From Euphorbia lathyris (Eukaryota; Streptophyta; Magnoliopsida; Malpighiales; Euphorbiaceae): DNA of 64,000 nt. Made by a program: the position numbers and the translations under genes. The DNA lies in the NCBI RefSeq assembly GCF_963576675.1, contig NC_088917.1, forward strand, positions 33,448,501 to 33,512,500, in the 5' to 3' direction. Under the pieces are notes generated by a model. That model saw only the letters and a program-made list of their open reading frames with translations. It was not told the DNA's origin and made no database searches. This document shows positions 11,100-21,489 of the stretch, one piece after another. Numbering within the stretch: position 1 is the first letter of the stretch; each line of letters opens with the position of its first letter.

Positions 11100-12434
11100 T
11101 GTTGAAACACCTTTCCACATGATTTTGATTTGACAAAATTATTTAAGTAAAATTAAATATATTCTAAACAAACTAAGTTTAAATGCTTTGATTTATTACA
11201 CTAATGTGTTTGTTCAATGTTGAGTTAAATTGTTTATAAGACATAAAGACTAAATGGCTTAAAGCCCAATACGAAAGTCAAAGCCCAAGTCAAACAGATC
11301 AAGACCACTCGGCCCGCTTGTGCAAAACGCTGTCGTTATGAACAAAATGCAACTCAGCGAAGAGAAGGATCTAGAAGACCTTCGTTGAACAACTTCGGAA
11401 TGAAGCTGCTGAGTTGAATCGACAAAGAGTACAAGACAATAGCTGAGCAAGAACAACTTCTAGACAAAGTGTTTCCACTTTGGGTAAAGTTCAGAAGGCA
11501 CAGGACGCTGTCTAGTTGACCTTACCATAAATGGAGAGACATTCTACCGAACTGACTAAAAGCTGGCCGAGGACAGAAGATACTCAAATCTGATTGGCCG
11601 AGAGCTCTGAGCAAGACTGAGTGACAACGACAGGAAGCTGTTTCCCTCCAACGGTTATTTCGAAATTCGAAATGACTGATGCCTCAGACATCTCTATAAA
11701 TAGTGCCCTTCAGTTGCTTCATTTTAATACAGAACTCAATCAAGCCATTACGCTGACCAAAATTCTACTCAAAGTTCTGTGAGAAAAAGCAAGCAAATAC
11801 TTACACCAAATTCTATATCTTTCGTGTAAAAGTCTAGAGTGATTATCTAATCATCTAAGGTGTCTTAGCAATTGTTGTTTAGGACAAATCTTTATCATTT
11901 CTAGAGATTAGAAAGGAGAGGCTGAGTACTCGGTTATAGTACTCAGCGAGAGATTAGGAGTGAGTAGAGGTATAGAGGAAGGTACTCTTGTTATACTCAG
12001 CTTCTAAGTTGTAAAAGGTTTGATGCTCTACCGTTAAAGAGCTCAGTAAAGAATTCGAAAGCTCGGAACGTGTTCCGGGGACAGGACGTAGGCTTAGAGG
12101 CCGAACCTGGATAAATCTGCTGAGTAACATCTTTCTAACCTTAAACTCCTTAATATATATATTGCTTGCTTAAACAAAACTGACCAAGTAAAGAGGTCAC
12201 GCTGAGTTGTGTGCATTGAGTATCTGAGTTCAGGAATAGACTCAAGTGCTATCTCCTGACTCAAAGAAAGAAGCTGACTTAGTCACCAGTTGACTAAGCT
12301 AGTGTCTTAATTAACTCAGCGCGATGTGTAATCCTTTTTCAAAGAAAAAGAAGTCAGCCTTAATGTACTAAAATTTTAAATAGTTCCTATCCCCCCCCCT
12401 TGGAACTAACTTGTTACGTTATAAGGGACCAACA
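11100..12434 (+). repeat. 3' LTR of the Sirevirus-type element
   Basis: 1,335 bp and colinear with 992-2327, with about 28 substitutions by eye and a one-base difference in the C-run. The TATA box is at 11694-11703 and the conserved hairpin at 11921-11947. It is followed by the duplicated target ATAGT (12435-12439). Confidence 0.96.
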
Positions 12435-12439
12435 ATAGT

Positions 12440-13504
12440 TTCCTTTGGGTATCCAATGAAGAAACACTTGTCAGATTTGGGATCTAATTTATCTCACATA
12501 ATACGTTTGACGTATGCTGAACATCCTCATATTCTCATGAAAGAGAAGATGGGTTTTCTACCAACGAACAGTTCGAATGGTGTGGAACTGGCGGATTTGG
12601 TTGGAACTCGGTTTAAGGTAAATAGGGCAGTTTCTAACGCATAGCCCCAGAATGATTTTGGAAGAGCAGTGGTGCTCATCATGGATCGTACCATATCTAG
12701 TAAGGTGCGATTTCTCCTTTCTGATACACCATTGTGTTGTGGTGTATAAGGAGGTGTCCATTGTGAGCATATTCCACATTCATTTAGATAACTCATAAAT
12801 TCTTCAGAAAGATATTCTCCACCTCGATCAGATCGAAGTATTTTGATAGTCTTTCCTGTTTGATTCTCAACTTCATTCTTGAAGCATTTGAATTTCTCAA
12901 AAGCTTCTAACTTGTGCTTCATCAAACAGATGTAACCATATCTGGTATGATCATCTATGAAGCTAATAAAGTATCTGAATCCTCCTCTTGCTTGGACTGA
13001 CATAGGACCACATACATCTGAATGTATTAATCCTAGAGTGTCTGATACACGCTGACCTTTATTGCTAAAGGGTGTCTTTGTCATTTTTCCTTTTAAACAT
13101 GACTCACACGTTCCCATTGATTCACAATCAATTGAGTCTATAAGCCCATCTTGATGTAGCTTAAGCATGCGTCTCTGGTTTATATGGCCTAAACAACAAT
13201 GCCACAAGTAAGTTGAGTTATCTAATCGAAGTCTTTTGGTATCAATTGTGAAAGCAGAAACTTTATCATTCAAAACATAGATCCCATTTAATGATATTCC
13301 TGAAAAATAGAAAATACTATTTCTATAAAATTCACAACCATTGTTCTTAATTGAAATATGAAAGCCATCTTCAATTAGACAGCTAATAGAAATGATGTTG
13401 CGAGACATCTCTGGAACATACAAATAGTTCCTTAATTCTATTACAAGCCTAGAGGGCAAACTCAAAACATAATCTCCAATTGCGAGGGCGGCCTCTTGCT
13501 TCAT
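12440..13504 (-). pseudogene. copia integrase block of the interrupted minus-strand element
   Basis: Read leftward from 13504 this encodes the pre-integrase and integrase of the element cut by the Sirevirus insertion. It shows WHCCLGHINQRRM with CESC (the HHCC zinc region), LIHSDVCGPM, RSDRGGEY and GVSERRNRTL, which are the D-D-E core motifs, and the FELFVGRKP motif. An in-frame TGA near 12527 replaces the tryptophan expected in the following GC-rich turn. The sense then continues to 12440, where the insertion lies. It overlaps the gag-protease block in another frame at 13449-13504, so a small indel separates the two. Confidence 0.9.
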
Positions 13505-14480
13505 TTCCTACTCGCAAGTTTATGTCTCCTTTCTTTAATTCTCTAGTCTGTTTTAGCTCCTGCATATTCATACAAATATGAGATCCACATCCAGTATCTA
13601 ATACCCAAGATTCAGACTGCGAAATTGAGTTAATTTCAATATAGAACATACCAGAAGTTGAAGCACCGTCCTTTCCCTTCTTGAGAGAAGCTAGGTACTC
13701 CTTACAATTTCTCCTCCAATGCCCATCTTTACCACAGAAGTGGCATTCCCCTTTGGGCTTCTTGACTTGCTTTCCTTTGGCTTGGGCCGGCTTGTCTCCC
13801 TTGTTCTTCTTGGGATATTTTGGATTGGGAAAATTCCCTTTCCTCTTCTTTGATCTCTCAATCACAAGAGCGGGTACCACTTTATCTTTCTTCATATTTG
13901 TCTCAACTGTCTTGAGCATATTGGCGAGCTCTTCAAGAGAGGTCTTTAAGTCATTCATTTGGTAGTTTATGGTGAACTGTGAATAACTTTCAGGAAGGGA
14001 TGTAAGAAGTAAGTCGACACTTAGCTCATGATCCATCGCGAAGCCAATACTAGAAAGTTTGGTGATATAGCCAATCATCTTGACACAATGTGTCATAACA
14101 GATGTGCCCTCTTGCATCTTGCAGCAAAACAGCAGTTTTGATATCTCAAAACGTTCACAGCGAGTCTGTTTCCCGAACAGCTCTTTTAAGTGCATGACAA
14201 TAGAATAGGCATCCATTTCCTCATGTTGCCTTTGCAGATCTGGTGTCATCGATGCAAGTATGATGCACCCAACGTGTTCATCATCGGATTTATGCTTCTG
14301 ATAGGCATCAATCTCTTCAATGGGTGCATCATCAGCCGGAAGAGCGGGTATCGATGTATCGAGTACATACCCTATCTTTTCGAACTTCAAAACAATTTTG
14401 AGGTTACGAAACCAGTCGCCGAAGTTTGAACCATTCAACTTATTATCGGTAAGGATATTTCTTAGATCGGTTTTCGACAT
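13449..14480 (-). pseudogene. copia gag and protease block of the interrupted minus-strand element
   Basis: The start ATG at 14480 opens a gag with the common plant copia pattern LNGSNFGDWFRNLKIVL near the N-terminus. A lysine-rich linker and one zinc knuckle follow (CHFCGKDGHWRRNC). Next comes the retropepsin motif WVLDTGCGSHIC, with an intact D-T-G. The frame is lost near 13490, where integrase continues in another frame. In most copia elements gag and pol are one reading frame, so this is probably a frameshift mutation and not programmed shifting. The ATG lies about 1.8 kb from the primer-binding site. Confidence 0.88.
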
Positions 14481-16268
14481 GATTGGTTTTTAGAGTACGA
14501 AAAATTAATAACCTGAGAGTGAGAAAAAGGTGACGGATGTTATTCATTTGTTTAATTCACTTACAATTTAAATACGTTGGACTTTTATGTTTTTAAATTG
14601 CTCCCATTATTTTACCAAATTAATAACCCTCTATATTAATTCGAAGGATATTCACAATTCCTTTAGTGAGCTAGAATCCTAACTCCTGAAATTTCACCTT
14701 GAGTTTACTCAACAAGCTAGTTTCATTCATTAGGTAGATTCATATAATCAATCACATCAAAACATGTGATTTCTAGATTGTTGGGTTACTAACCACATTA
14801 GTAACTGATATGTGTCGTTTATCAATCCCAACCATATTGTCCATTAGGTTAGAACAATATGAGTTTACTCATCTAATTATTCTATCCTAATTTAAGCATT
14901 ACCCTATATTCGTGAAAAATAGTTTTTCGATAATTCAGGTGTTACCATAAGACCCCGAGCTTGAGTTTACTCAACAACCCAAAGGCCCCCAGTACTGCCG
15001 GCTGAATTATAATATTAGGGAGGGGCAACCAATTTTAATAACTTGCTTATTTACTTAACTTTTGATTAGTGGGGGATTTATTTAAGTCTCATAATCTATC
15101 ATAGTCTTGATTTGCTTTAGCATACATCAGACATTCATACATTCAACATTGACAATTATGGATATATCTCTAAGTTTATTCCGTTGAGCCAGAAACGGAA
15201 TAAAGGGTCACCCTAGGGAAATACTAACTATTACATATTTCTCTTTGGGTCCTCCGTCTTCTCCTTGGCGCCTTGAATTACAACAATATTCAATTTCAAA
15301 GAAAACTTCAATTTTACTTGAAGGGATTTGGATGAGAAGAGAAATACAATAGAGTGTAAGAGAAGGCAGGACACACAGGTCCTATTTAAATACCAAAAGA
15401 CTAAATAACTATTAAAGAGGGTCTAATATGTCCATAATGCCAAACATGCATAGACTCAATTAAATTAAATTTAATTGGTTGATTACACAAACTATTTATG
15501 TAATATTTAAGTTAATCAAATTAACAACTTAAATTAATTTTCATCCAATTTCAATTATGCATATCCTAATTAATTCGAATAATCCATTTAATACTTTGAA
15601 TTACTTATATCAAATATTTAGGTAAAACAAACTTTTAAATAAAATGATTTTGATAATCAAAACAAATTATTATATTCTGAAACATATACATATATATATA
15701 TTTAAAACCCGGACCTGCTTTTAAAAACAATTTTTAAAACGATACCCTTCGGGCCGGGCCGATTTAATCGGCCCGTCCTCCGTAACAGCTGCTGCCTCGC
15801 GGCAGCAGTAGGTCGTAGGGGAACCGTTGCTGTTACATCAGCGGCGCCCCCACTGTTGGTTGCTGCGCAAGGCAGCAACCAACCCCGACAGCCGCTCGGG
15901 GTTGCTGCTTCGTGGCAACGACTCCGAACGGCTATTCGTATTTTTTTTTAAATATAAATATATATATAATTGTTTTAAAACAATTTCAAAACAATTTTCA
16001 AGATATTAAAACAGTTTTATCTTTTAGATTTAATAAAACAAAACGTTTTAATTATCTAACTATAAAACTTTTAGGTTTTGTTTAAAACGATTATCAACCG
16101 AAATAATCAGAAACTATGCATAATCAGTTTTAATTAACAAGTAATCAAAACTTATTTATCATTAGGTTAATTGAACTAATCGATTAATTAATTTAACCTA
16201 ACAATAAATCTATTCAATCTGATTGAAAAACTCTTTTATTTACATATATGAAATAACAGATTAACATA
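14481..16268 (-). other. Long structured leader of the minus-strand copia element
   Basis: About 1.8 kb of non-coding sequence between primer-binding site and gag ATG. Three copies of a short inverted repeat built on GAGTTTACTC lie at 14699-14712, 14859-14872 and 14961-14974. A GC-rich hairpin cluster lies at 15751-15919, flanked on both sides by AT-rich DNA. No coding potential was recognised. Leader RNA could carry packaging or translation signals, but that is inference. Confidence 0.6.
15751..15919 (-). other. GC-rich cluster of consecutive hairpins in the copia leader
   Basis: Five inverted repeats stand next to each other. Arms are 15756-15763 with 15767-15774; 15789-15796 with 15801-15808; 15855-15866 with 15872-15883 (12 bp, perfect); 15883-15888 with 15896-15901; and 15901-15905 with 15915-15919. 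An outer 7-bp pair (15782-15788 with 15830-15836) encloses the second hairpin. All would form in element RNA. Function is unknown. Confidence 0.7.
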
Positions 16269-16282
16269 GGCTCTGATACCAA
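16269..16282 (-). promoter_or_regulatory. Primer-binding site of the minus-strand copia element
   Basis: The minus strand reads TTGGTATCAGAGCC directly after the LTR end, a perfect match to the plant copia consensus complementary to initiator tRNA-Met. It fixes the element's orientation and marks the LTR at 16283-22763 as the 5' LTR. Confidence 0.93.
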
Positions 16283-16672
16283 TGTAGGAAAATAGACAAG
16301 CCTAGGCATAGCGGAATAATAAAATTTTATCTATTTTATCTATTTCCCTTTTCTAAGATCTGTTAATTGTTATTTCATATAAAGAGGGATAGATAGTAAT
16401 ACCTTTATTGATGAACTATCTACCGTTGCAAACGAAGTGCCCACAACTTGTTATTATCAACTCGTGAACCACGAACGTTTGATTCAACACAAAATCAAAA
16501 GATAATCAGTGATCAACCTTCAATGAATAGCAATCGCAATGATTGCCTCTAACAGAAATCGATACGAGATCAAATAGGGAGTAAGAAATAAAGTGAATTA
16601 GCCGAGACGAAAAGACGGAATGATTCCTCCTCTTCTATTTTATGTGTGTCGAAATTTAGGGGTTAGGGGAGT

Positions 16673-16682
16673 CTATTTATAG
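16673..16682 (-). promoter_or_regulatory. LTR TATA box, minus strand
   Basis: The minus strand reads CTATAAATAG. The same string in the same LTR context is conserved at 63847-63856, which supports it as the LTR promoter. Confidence 0.65.
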
Positions 16683-16884
16683 ACTTTTCTTAACCCTAAT
16701 CCAAGTTGTGTTAGGTAATTAAATAATTAGAATCTTATTCGGAATAGGATTCCTAATTAGATAATTAAATAAACACTTTACTATTATCTAAATAATAACT
16801 AATTATATCTAGATAATTATTATTAATCAAATTAATAATTAATTAATGTTAGGGATAATTAAATAGAGTTTTCCGCTCCTTCTA

Positions 16885-17359
16885 AGCCTATGGCTGCCCC
16901 TAGTGTGAAGGAGAAGCCTATCCCCAAGGCTAGGGAGGAGGCTGGTACCAGCTTAGCTCTTAGGTCTGGCTCTAGGTTTGGTGCCCTATCTATTGAAGAC
17001 GTTCATGAGCCTGTCTAGGGAGATGAGCTTATGGAACACAGTTTGCCGGGTCTAGAGTCTGTTGTGTCTTTTGAGCTAGTGGTTGATTCTGTTAATCCCC
17101 TCTTTGCTTCCAAGAATGAAGCTCAGGGGATCCCCTGGTTCAGGCGGCCCGAAAGATGAAGGAAACTAATGAGGGTAGTTCTTCTATTCTTACTGGTGGA
17201 CCTGGAATTGGGAATCCAATGGGGGTTATTAAACCTGGCTTGAAAAAGCCAAAGGGCAAACAAAAAAGCATCCAGAATTCGTTGGCTTTTTCAGAGAAGA
17301 GGGGACCTGCGGGTACCTCGGTGAGGCTCTCAGGAGCCCCTAGTAAATACCTGGCTTAG
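16885..17359 (+). pseudogene. LINE ORF1 C-terminal remnant
   Basis: This encodes the tail of the ORF1 nucleic-acid-binding protein: a SGSRFGALSIED-like stretch, LPGLESV and, after a frame change near 17130-17160, the final segment ending RLSGAPSKYLA. The other family copy (33263-33682) shows the same order without the frame change. The zinc-knuckle part lies upstream of the truncation point and is missing here. Confidence 0.75.
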
Positions 17360-17390
17360 GTAGGTTGGTGCGGTCAGTCTCCTCCTTTCT

Positions 17391-20300
17391 ATGGACTTGT
17401 TGTGCTGGAATGTTAGGGGTGCGGCTAGCAAGGCTACCCGTATCCATATTAATGACCTAATTAAACAGTTTAACCCCTCGTGTTTTGCTTTACTGGAAAC
17501 TAAGATTAGTGGAGAGAAAGCAGATGAGGTGGTTAATAAGTTTAAGAACTGGAGGTGTGTTAGATCGGAGGCTACTGGCCGAGCTGGTGGGATCTGGCTT
17601 TTCTGGAGGCCTGATCGGATTCATTTTGATGTTATTAGTATCGATAAGCAGTTCATTCACTGTAAAGTGAGCATTTCTGGTATTACTCCCTTATTGACTA
17701 CCCTTGTGTATGCTGATCCGATCTTAGTTAATCGCAAACGGCTGTGGGAGATCCTCTTTTCGATGAGTGGCAGCATCTCTGAGCCCTGGTTTATTGCGGG
17801 AGGCTTTAATGATATCGGCCTTATGAGTGACCAGAGAGGAGGTTCCAATCATTATGTTAATCGCTGTCTTCACCACAAAAATAATATGGATTTATGTGGG
17901 CTTTCCGACTTGGGGGCTTCGGGTCATAAATTCACTTGGAAACGCAATAGTACCTTTGTTCGTTTGGACAAGGTCTATGCTAATGTGGCTGCCCTGACTT
18001 CTTTCCCTGAGTGTTCTGTTTTAAATCTTCTGTTCCGTCATTCGGACCATTGTCCTATTTTGTTTAGACTTTTGAGAGGCAACCGTCCTAGGGGGAAGAG
18101 ACCGTTCCGGTACCAGCTGGCGTGGGAGTCCCATCCTAAGTTTAAGGAGTTCGTCCAAGATAATTGGAAACCTCATTCGAATGTCCTGCAAGCTTCTGAA
18201 GGGTTCAGGAAGAAGGTGCTTGGTTGGAATAAGAATGTCTTTGGGCACATTATTAGAAGAAAGAATAAGTTGTTAAAAAGGATGGAGGGCGTTCAGCGTA
18301 GGTTGGATGTGAGGTTTGATCACAGTTTAGATGGCCTCCTTAGAACCCTTCAGAAGGAGCTGGAAGCTGTGCTTAGGCAGGAGGAGCTTCTCTGGTTCCA
18401 GAAGTCTAGGAAATCCTGGATTAGGGATGGGGATCGTAATACCAGGTACTTCCATATGTCTACTATGATCAGGCGGCAGAGGAATAGAATTGAGGATATC
18501 AAAGATTCTGATGGGGAGTGGGTGTATGAAGATGAGGTGATTCGGAATTTGGCTCTGGAGTTCTATAAGGAGCTTTTCAAAGAGCCCTGTTCAGCTGGAG
18601 AGGGCTCACTCTATTGCTACCTTTCCTTTGATCAGTGAGGATATCAGTCAGAGTGCCTTTCTTCCTATTTCCCGAAAAGAGATTGACCATGCCATCTTCA
18701 GCATTGGGGCGTCTAAAGCGCCTGGTATTGATGGTCTTCCAGCTGGCTTCTACCACAAGCACTGGGGTGTTGTGAAGGAGGGTATCTATGAGTTTATCAT
18801 AGGTGTGTTCAATGGGTCTAAGGATATTGAGCTGGTTAATAGAACTCTCCTGGTCCTTATTCCTAAAATTGATAAGCCTTCTTCCTTTTTGCATATGAGA
18901 CCCATCAGTCTTTGTAATGTTCTTTACAATACGATTACAAAAATTGTGGCTAATAGAATCCATGGCATTCTTCCGGAGATCATTTGTCAGAATCAGGGTA
19001 GTTTTGTACCCGGTAGACAAATGATGGATAATGTGGTGATTGCCCAAGAAATGGTGCACACTATGAAGATTAGGAAAGGGAAGAAAGGCATTGTGGCTCT
19101 TAAGCTGGATTTGGAGAAGGCCTATGATCGCATCAACTGGAACTTCCTGATGGAGAGTCTGGAGAGAGCTAGGATCCCGGACAGTTGGAGAAATCTTATT
19201 AAGGTTTGTATTACTTCTCCTGTGTTTCAGGTTATGGTGAATGGGGATATGTCGGAGGAGTTCTCTCCGGGTCGGGGCATCCGTCAGGGTGATCCTATGA
19301 GTCCCTTCCTTTTCGTTATTGCTATGGAGAGGCTGTCCCACCTTATTCAAGATGCCATTGATATTGGGAGTTTCCACCCGGTGGCCATCAACAGTTTCTG
19401 TCCCCAGGTGACCCACTTATTCTTTGCGGACGATGTCCTTATCTTTATTGAAGGTAATGAGGAGCAGTTGAGTGTCATTATGGATATTCTGGATTGTTTT
19501 TGTTCGGCCTCTGGTCAGATACTTAATATCCAGAAATCTAGGATGATGTGCTCTAAGAATATGAATCCGAGAATTTGTAAAAGATTAAGTGATTTGTCTG
19601 GTATTCCTCTTACTAATTCTCTTGGGAAGTATCTGGGGATTCCTCTCCATAGTGAGAGAGTGTCTAAAGTTTCTTTTAAAGATACTTTGGACAAAGCCAA
19701 TACGAGGTGTGCCACGTGGAAAGCCAAGACTCTCTCCCTCGCTAGCCGTCTAACTTTAATTCAATCTGTGAATTCCGCTGCTCCCAACCACATCATGCAG
19801 GCTTGTCAGCTTCCGAATCATGTGCTTAATGATCTTGATAAGATTAACCGAAGGTTCCTGTGGGGGGAAGCTGCGGAGGGAAGAAAGATCCACCTGGTGC
19901 CTTGGAGTGAGGTTTGTCAGCCCAAAGATTCAGGGGGTTTGGGCATTAGGAGAGCTAAGGATAATAATAAAGTTTTATTAATGAAACTCCTTTGGCGTAT
20001 GTGGCAATTCCCCTCCTCTCTCTGGGTTCGCCTTCTTTGTGGTAAGTATCGAAAAGATAAGATCTTTGGGGGCCCGAAAGAGAGAGTTATCAATTGTTCC
20101 TTCCTCTGGAAAGGGCTTAGCGCCGTTTTTGCTGAGTTTTGCTCGGGGGTTGGTCTGGATGTGGGTAATGGTAAGTCCATAAGCTTCTGGTTTGATACCT
20201 GGATTGGGGATAAACCATTAGTGGATGTGTGCACTTCCCCCCCGCCTAGTGATATCCAAAACTGGATGTTAGCCGATGTGGTGGACTCTGAAGGGGACTG

Positions 20301-21489
20301 GGTTTGGCCTAAATTTGATTCTTTATTTAGCCTTGAGACTCTCCCTAGAATTAGAGGAGTGAAGGTGAGTAATCAAGAGGAAGACATGGATAAGCATTGC
20401 TGGGCGCTGACTAACAATGGAGTCTATTCTTGCAAATCTGCCTTTGAAGCTTTTTCCCTTAACAAGACTGATAATCCCTCGGATATTTGGAAGACCATTT
20501 GGTCCCTTAAAATCCCCTACCGCATGAGGAGCTTCCTGTGGCTGGGCGTTAAAGACAGATTACTTACTAACTCAGATAGATACAGAAGGCATTTGGCGAC
20601 CTCTGGAGCTTGCGGTAGATGTAGAGGCCATGTTGAATCGTTGTGCCACGCTCTTAGGGATTGCCCTAAGAGTGAAGAGGTTTGGAAGAAAATTCTCCCT
20701 CATCATACTTTCTCTTCCTTCATGTCCCATTCTGTGAACGACTGGTTCTCAGATGGTATTAGGGGAAAGTTATTGTCTTATATGGAGCATGGGGACATTT
20801 TCTTTGCCATTATCTGTCATCAAGTGTGGAAATGGAGGAACGAGGAGATTTTTGATAATAAAGCTGTGCTTTTGCCTAACTTAGCTGAGTTCTTCTTGAA
20901 GAAACTCTCCTCTATTATTGATAGTTTCAAAGGTGAGTCCCTTGCCAGATCTTCCCCGAGTAGTGATGTCCACCTCGTGAGCTGGAGCAGGCCGAGAGAG
21001 GGGATTGTGAAGCTGAATACTAATGGTTCTTGCCTCAGTAATGGTAAGATTGCTGTCGGAGGTGTTCTTAGGGATGCGGGAGGCGCCTGGCTTTCTGGGT
21101 TTACCCAGAATTTGGGTTTGGGTTCTTCCTTCTCTGCGGAGCTCTGGGGCATTCTCTCTAGGATCCAGGTGGCGATTAGGCTGGGTGTTAAGAGGCTTTC
21201 TGTGGAGTCAGATAACTTGGAGGCCATCAATATGATTTTGGGTAGTCATGCCATGGGTCTTCATAGCCGCAACCTTATTAAAGCTATTAAGAGGCTTAGC
21301 CCCTCATTTGATATCCTTGAGTTCAGCTACATTTTCCGGGAGTAGAACCGTGTTGCAGATCACTTGGCGGCGGCAGGCCATGAGGGGGTGTTAGGTGTTT
21401 CTACCCTTACCGTTCCCCCTATCGCTCTTTCTCCTCTTCTTTTAGAGGATATGATTGGGGTTAGCTTTCCTAGGCTAATCCCGGTGTAG
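17391..21489 (+). pseudogene. LINE ORF2: endonuclease, reverse transcriptase, RNase H (defective)
   Basis: ORF2 nicks target DNA and primes reverse transcription. The N-terminal APE-like endonuclease (WNVRGA, LLETK, RLDKVYAN, RHSDHCPI) carries GGFND where the catalytic GDFN is expected, the changed codon being 17802-17804. The frame shifts near 18600-18630. The next 905 codons hold reverse transcriptase (KLDLEKAYDR, RQGDPMSPFLF, FFADDVLIF), a zinc-binding region (CGRCRGHVESLCHAL) and an RNase H domain with NTNGS where NTDGS is normal (21022-21024). A TAG at 21343-21345 precedes the last 48 codons. Three independent types of defect make it inactive. Confidence 0.9.

Larger units (their letters stand above)
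992..12434 (+). mobile_element. Full-length Ty1/copia Sirevirus-type retrotransposon with envelope-like region
   Basis: This is a complete 11,443-bp element bounded by LTRs that begin TGTTGAAAC and end ACCAACA. Both sides carry a perfect 5-bp target duplication, ATAGT (987-991 and 12435-12439). In order it has 5' LTR, primer-binding site, gag, protease-integrase, reverse transcriptase-RNase H, spacer, a long third coding region, repeated polypurine tracts and 3' LTR. Over 11 kb of length, LTRs over 1.3 kb, a third coding region after pol and several polypurine tracts are traits of the Sirevirus (SIRE/Maximus) lineage. The LTRs differ at roughly 28 positions by eye, about 2%, so it is fairly young. 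Every coding block carries a stop or frameshift, so it is non-autonomous now. Confidence 0.96.

Noticed and set aside
12411..12644. Plus-strand open frame across the 3' LTR border
   Set aside because: It spans the Sirevirus LTR end and runs antisense to copia integrase; it is a by-product of the insertion.
16269..16282. Possible tRNA gene fragment
   Set aside because: Only the short tRNA-complementary primer site is present next to an LTR; no cloverleaf.
17657..19727. Long minus-strand open frames inside LINE ORF2
   Set aside because: They are antisense to well-supported endonuclease and reverse transcriptase, with no motif of their own.
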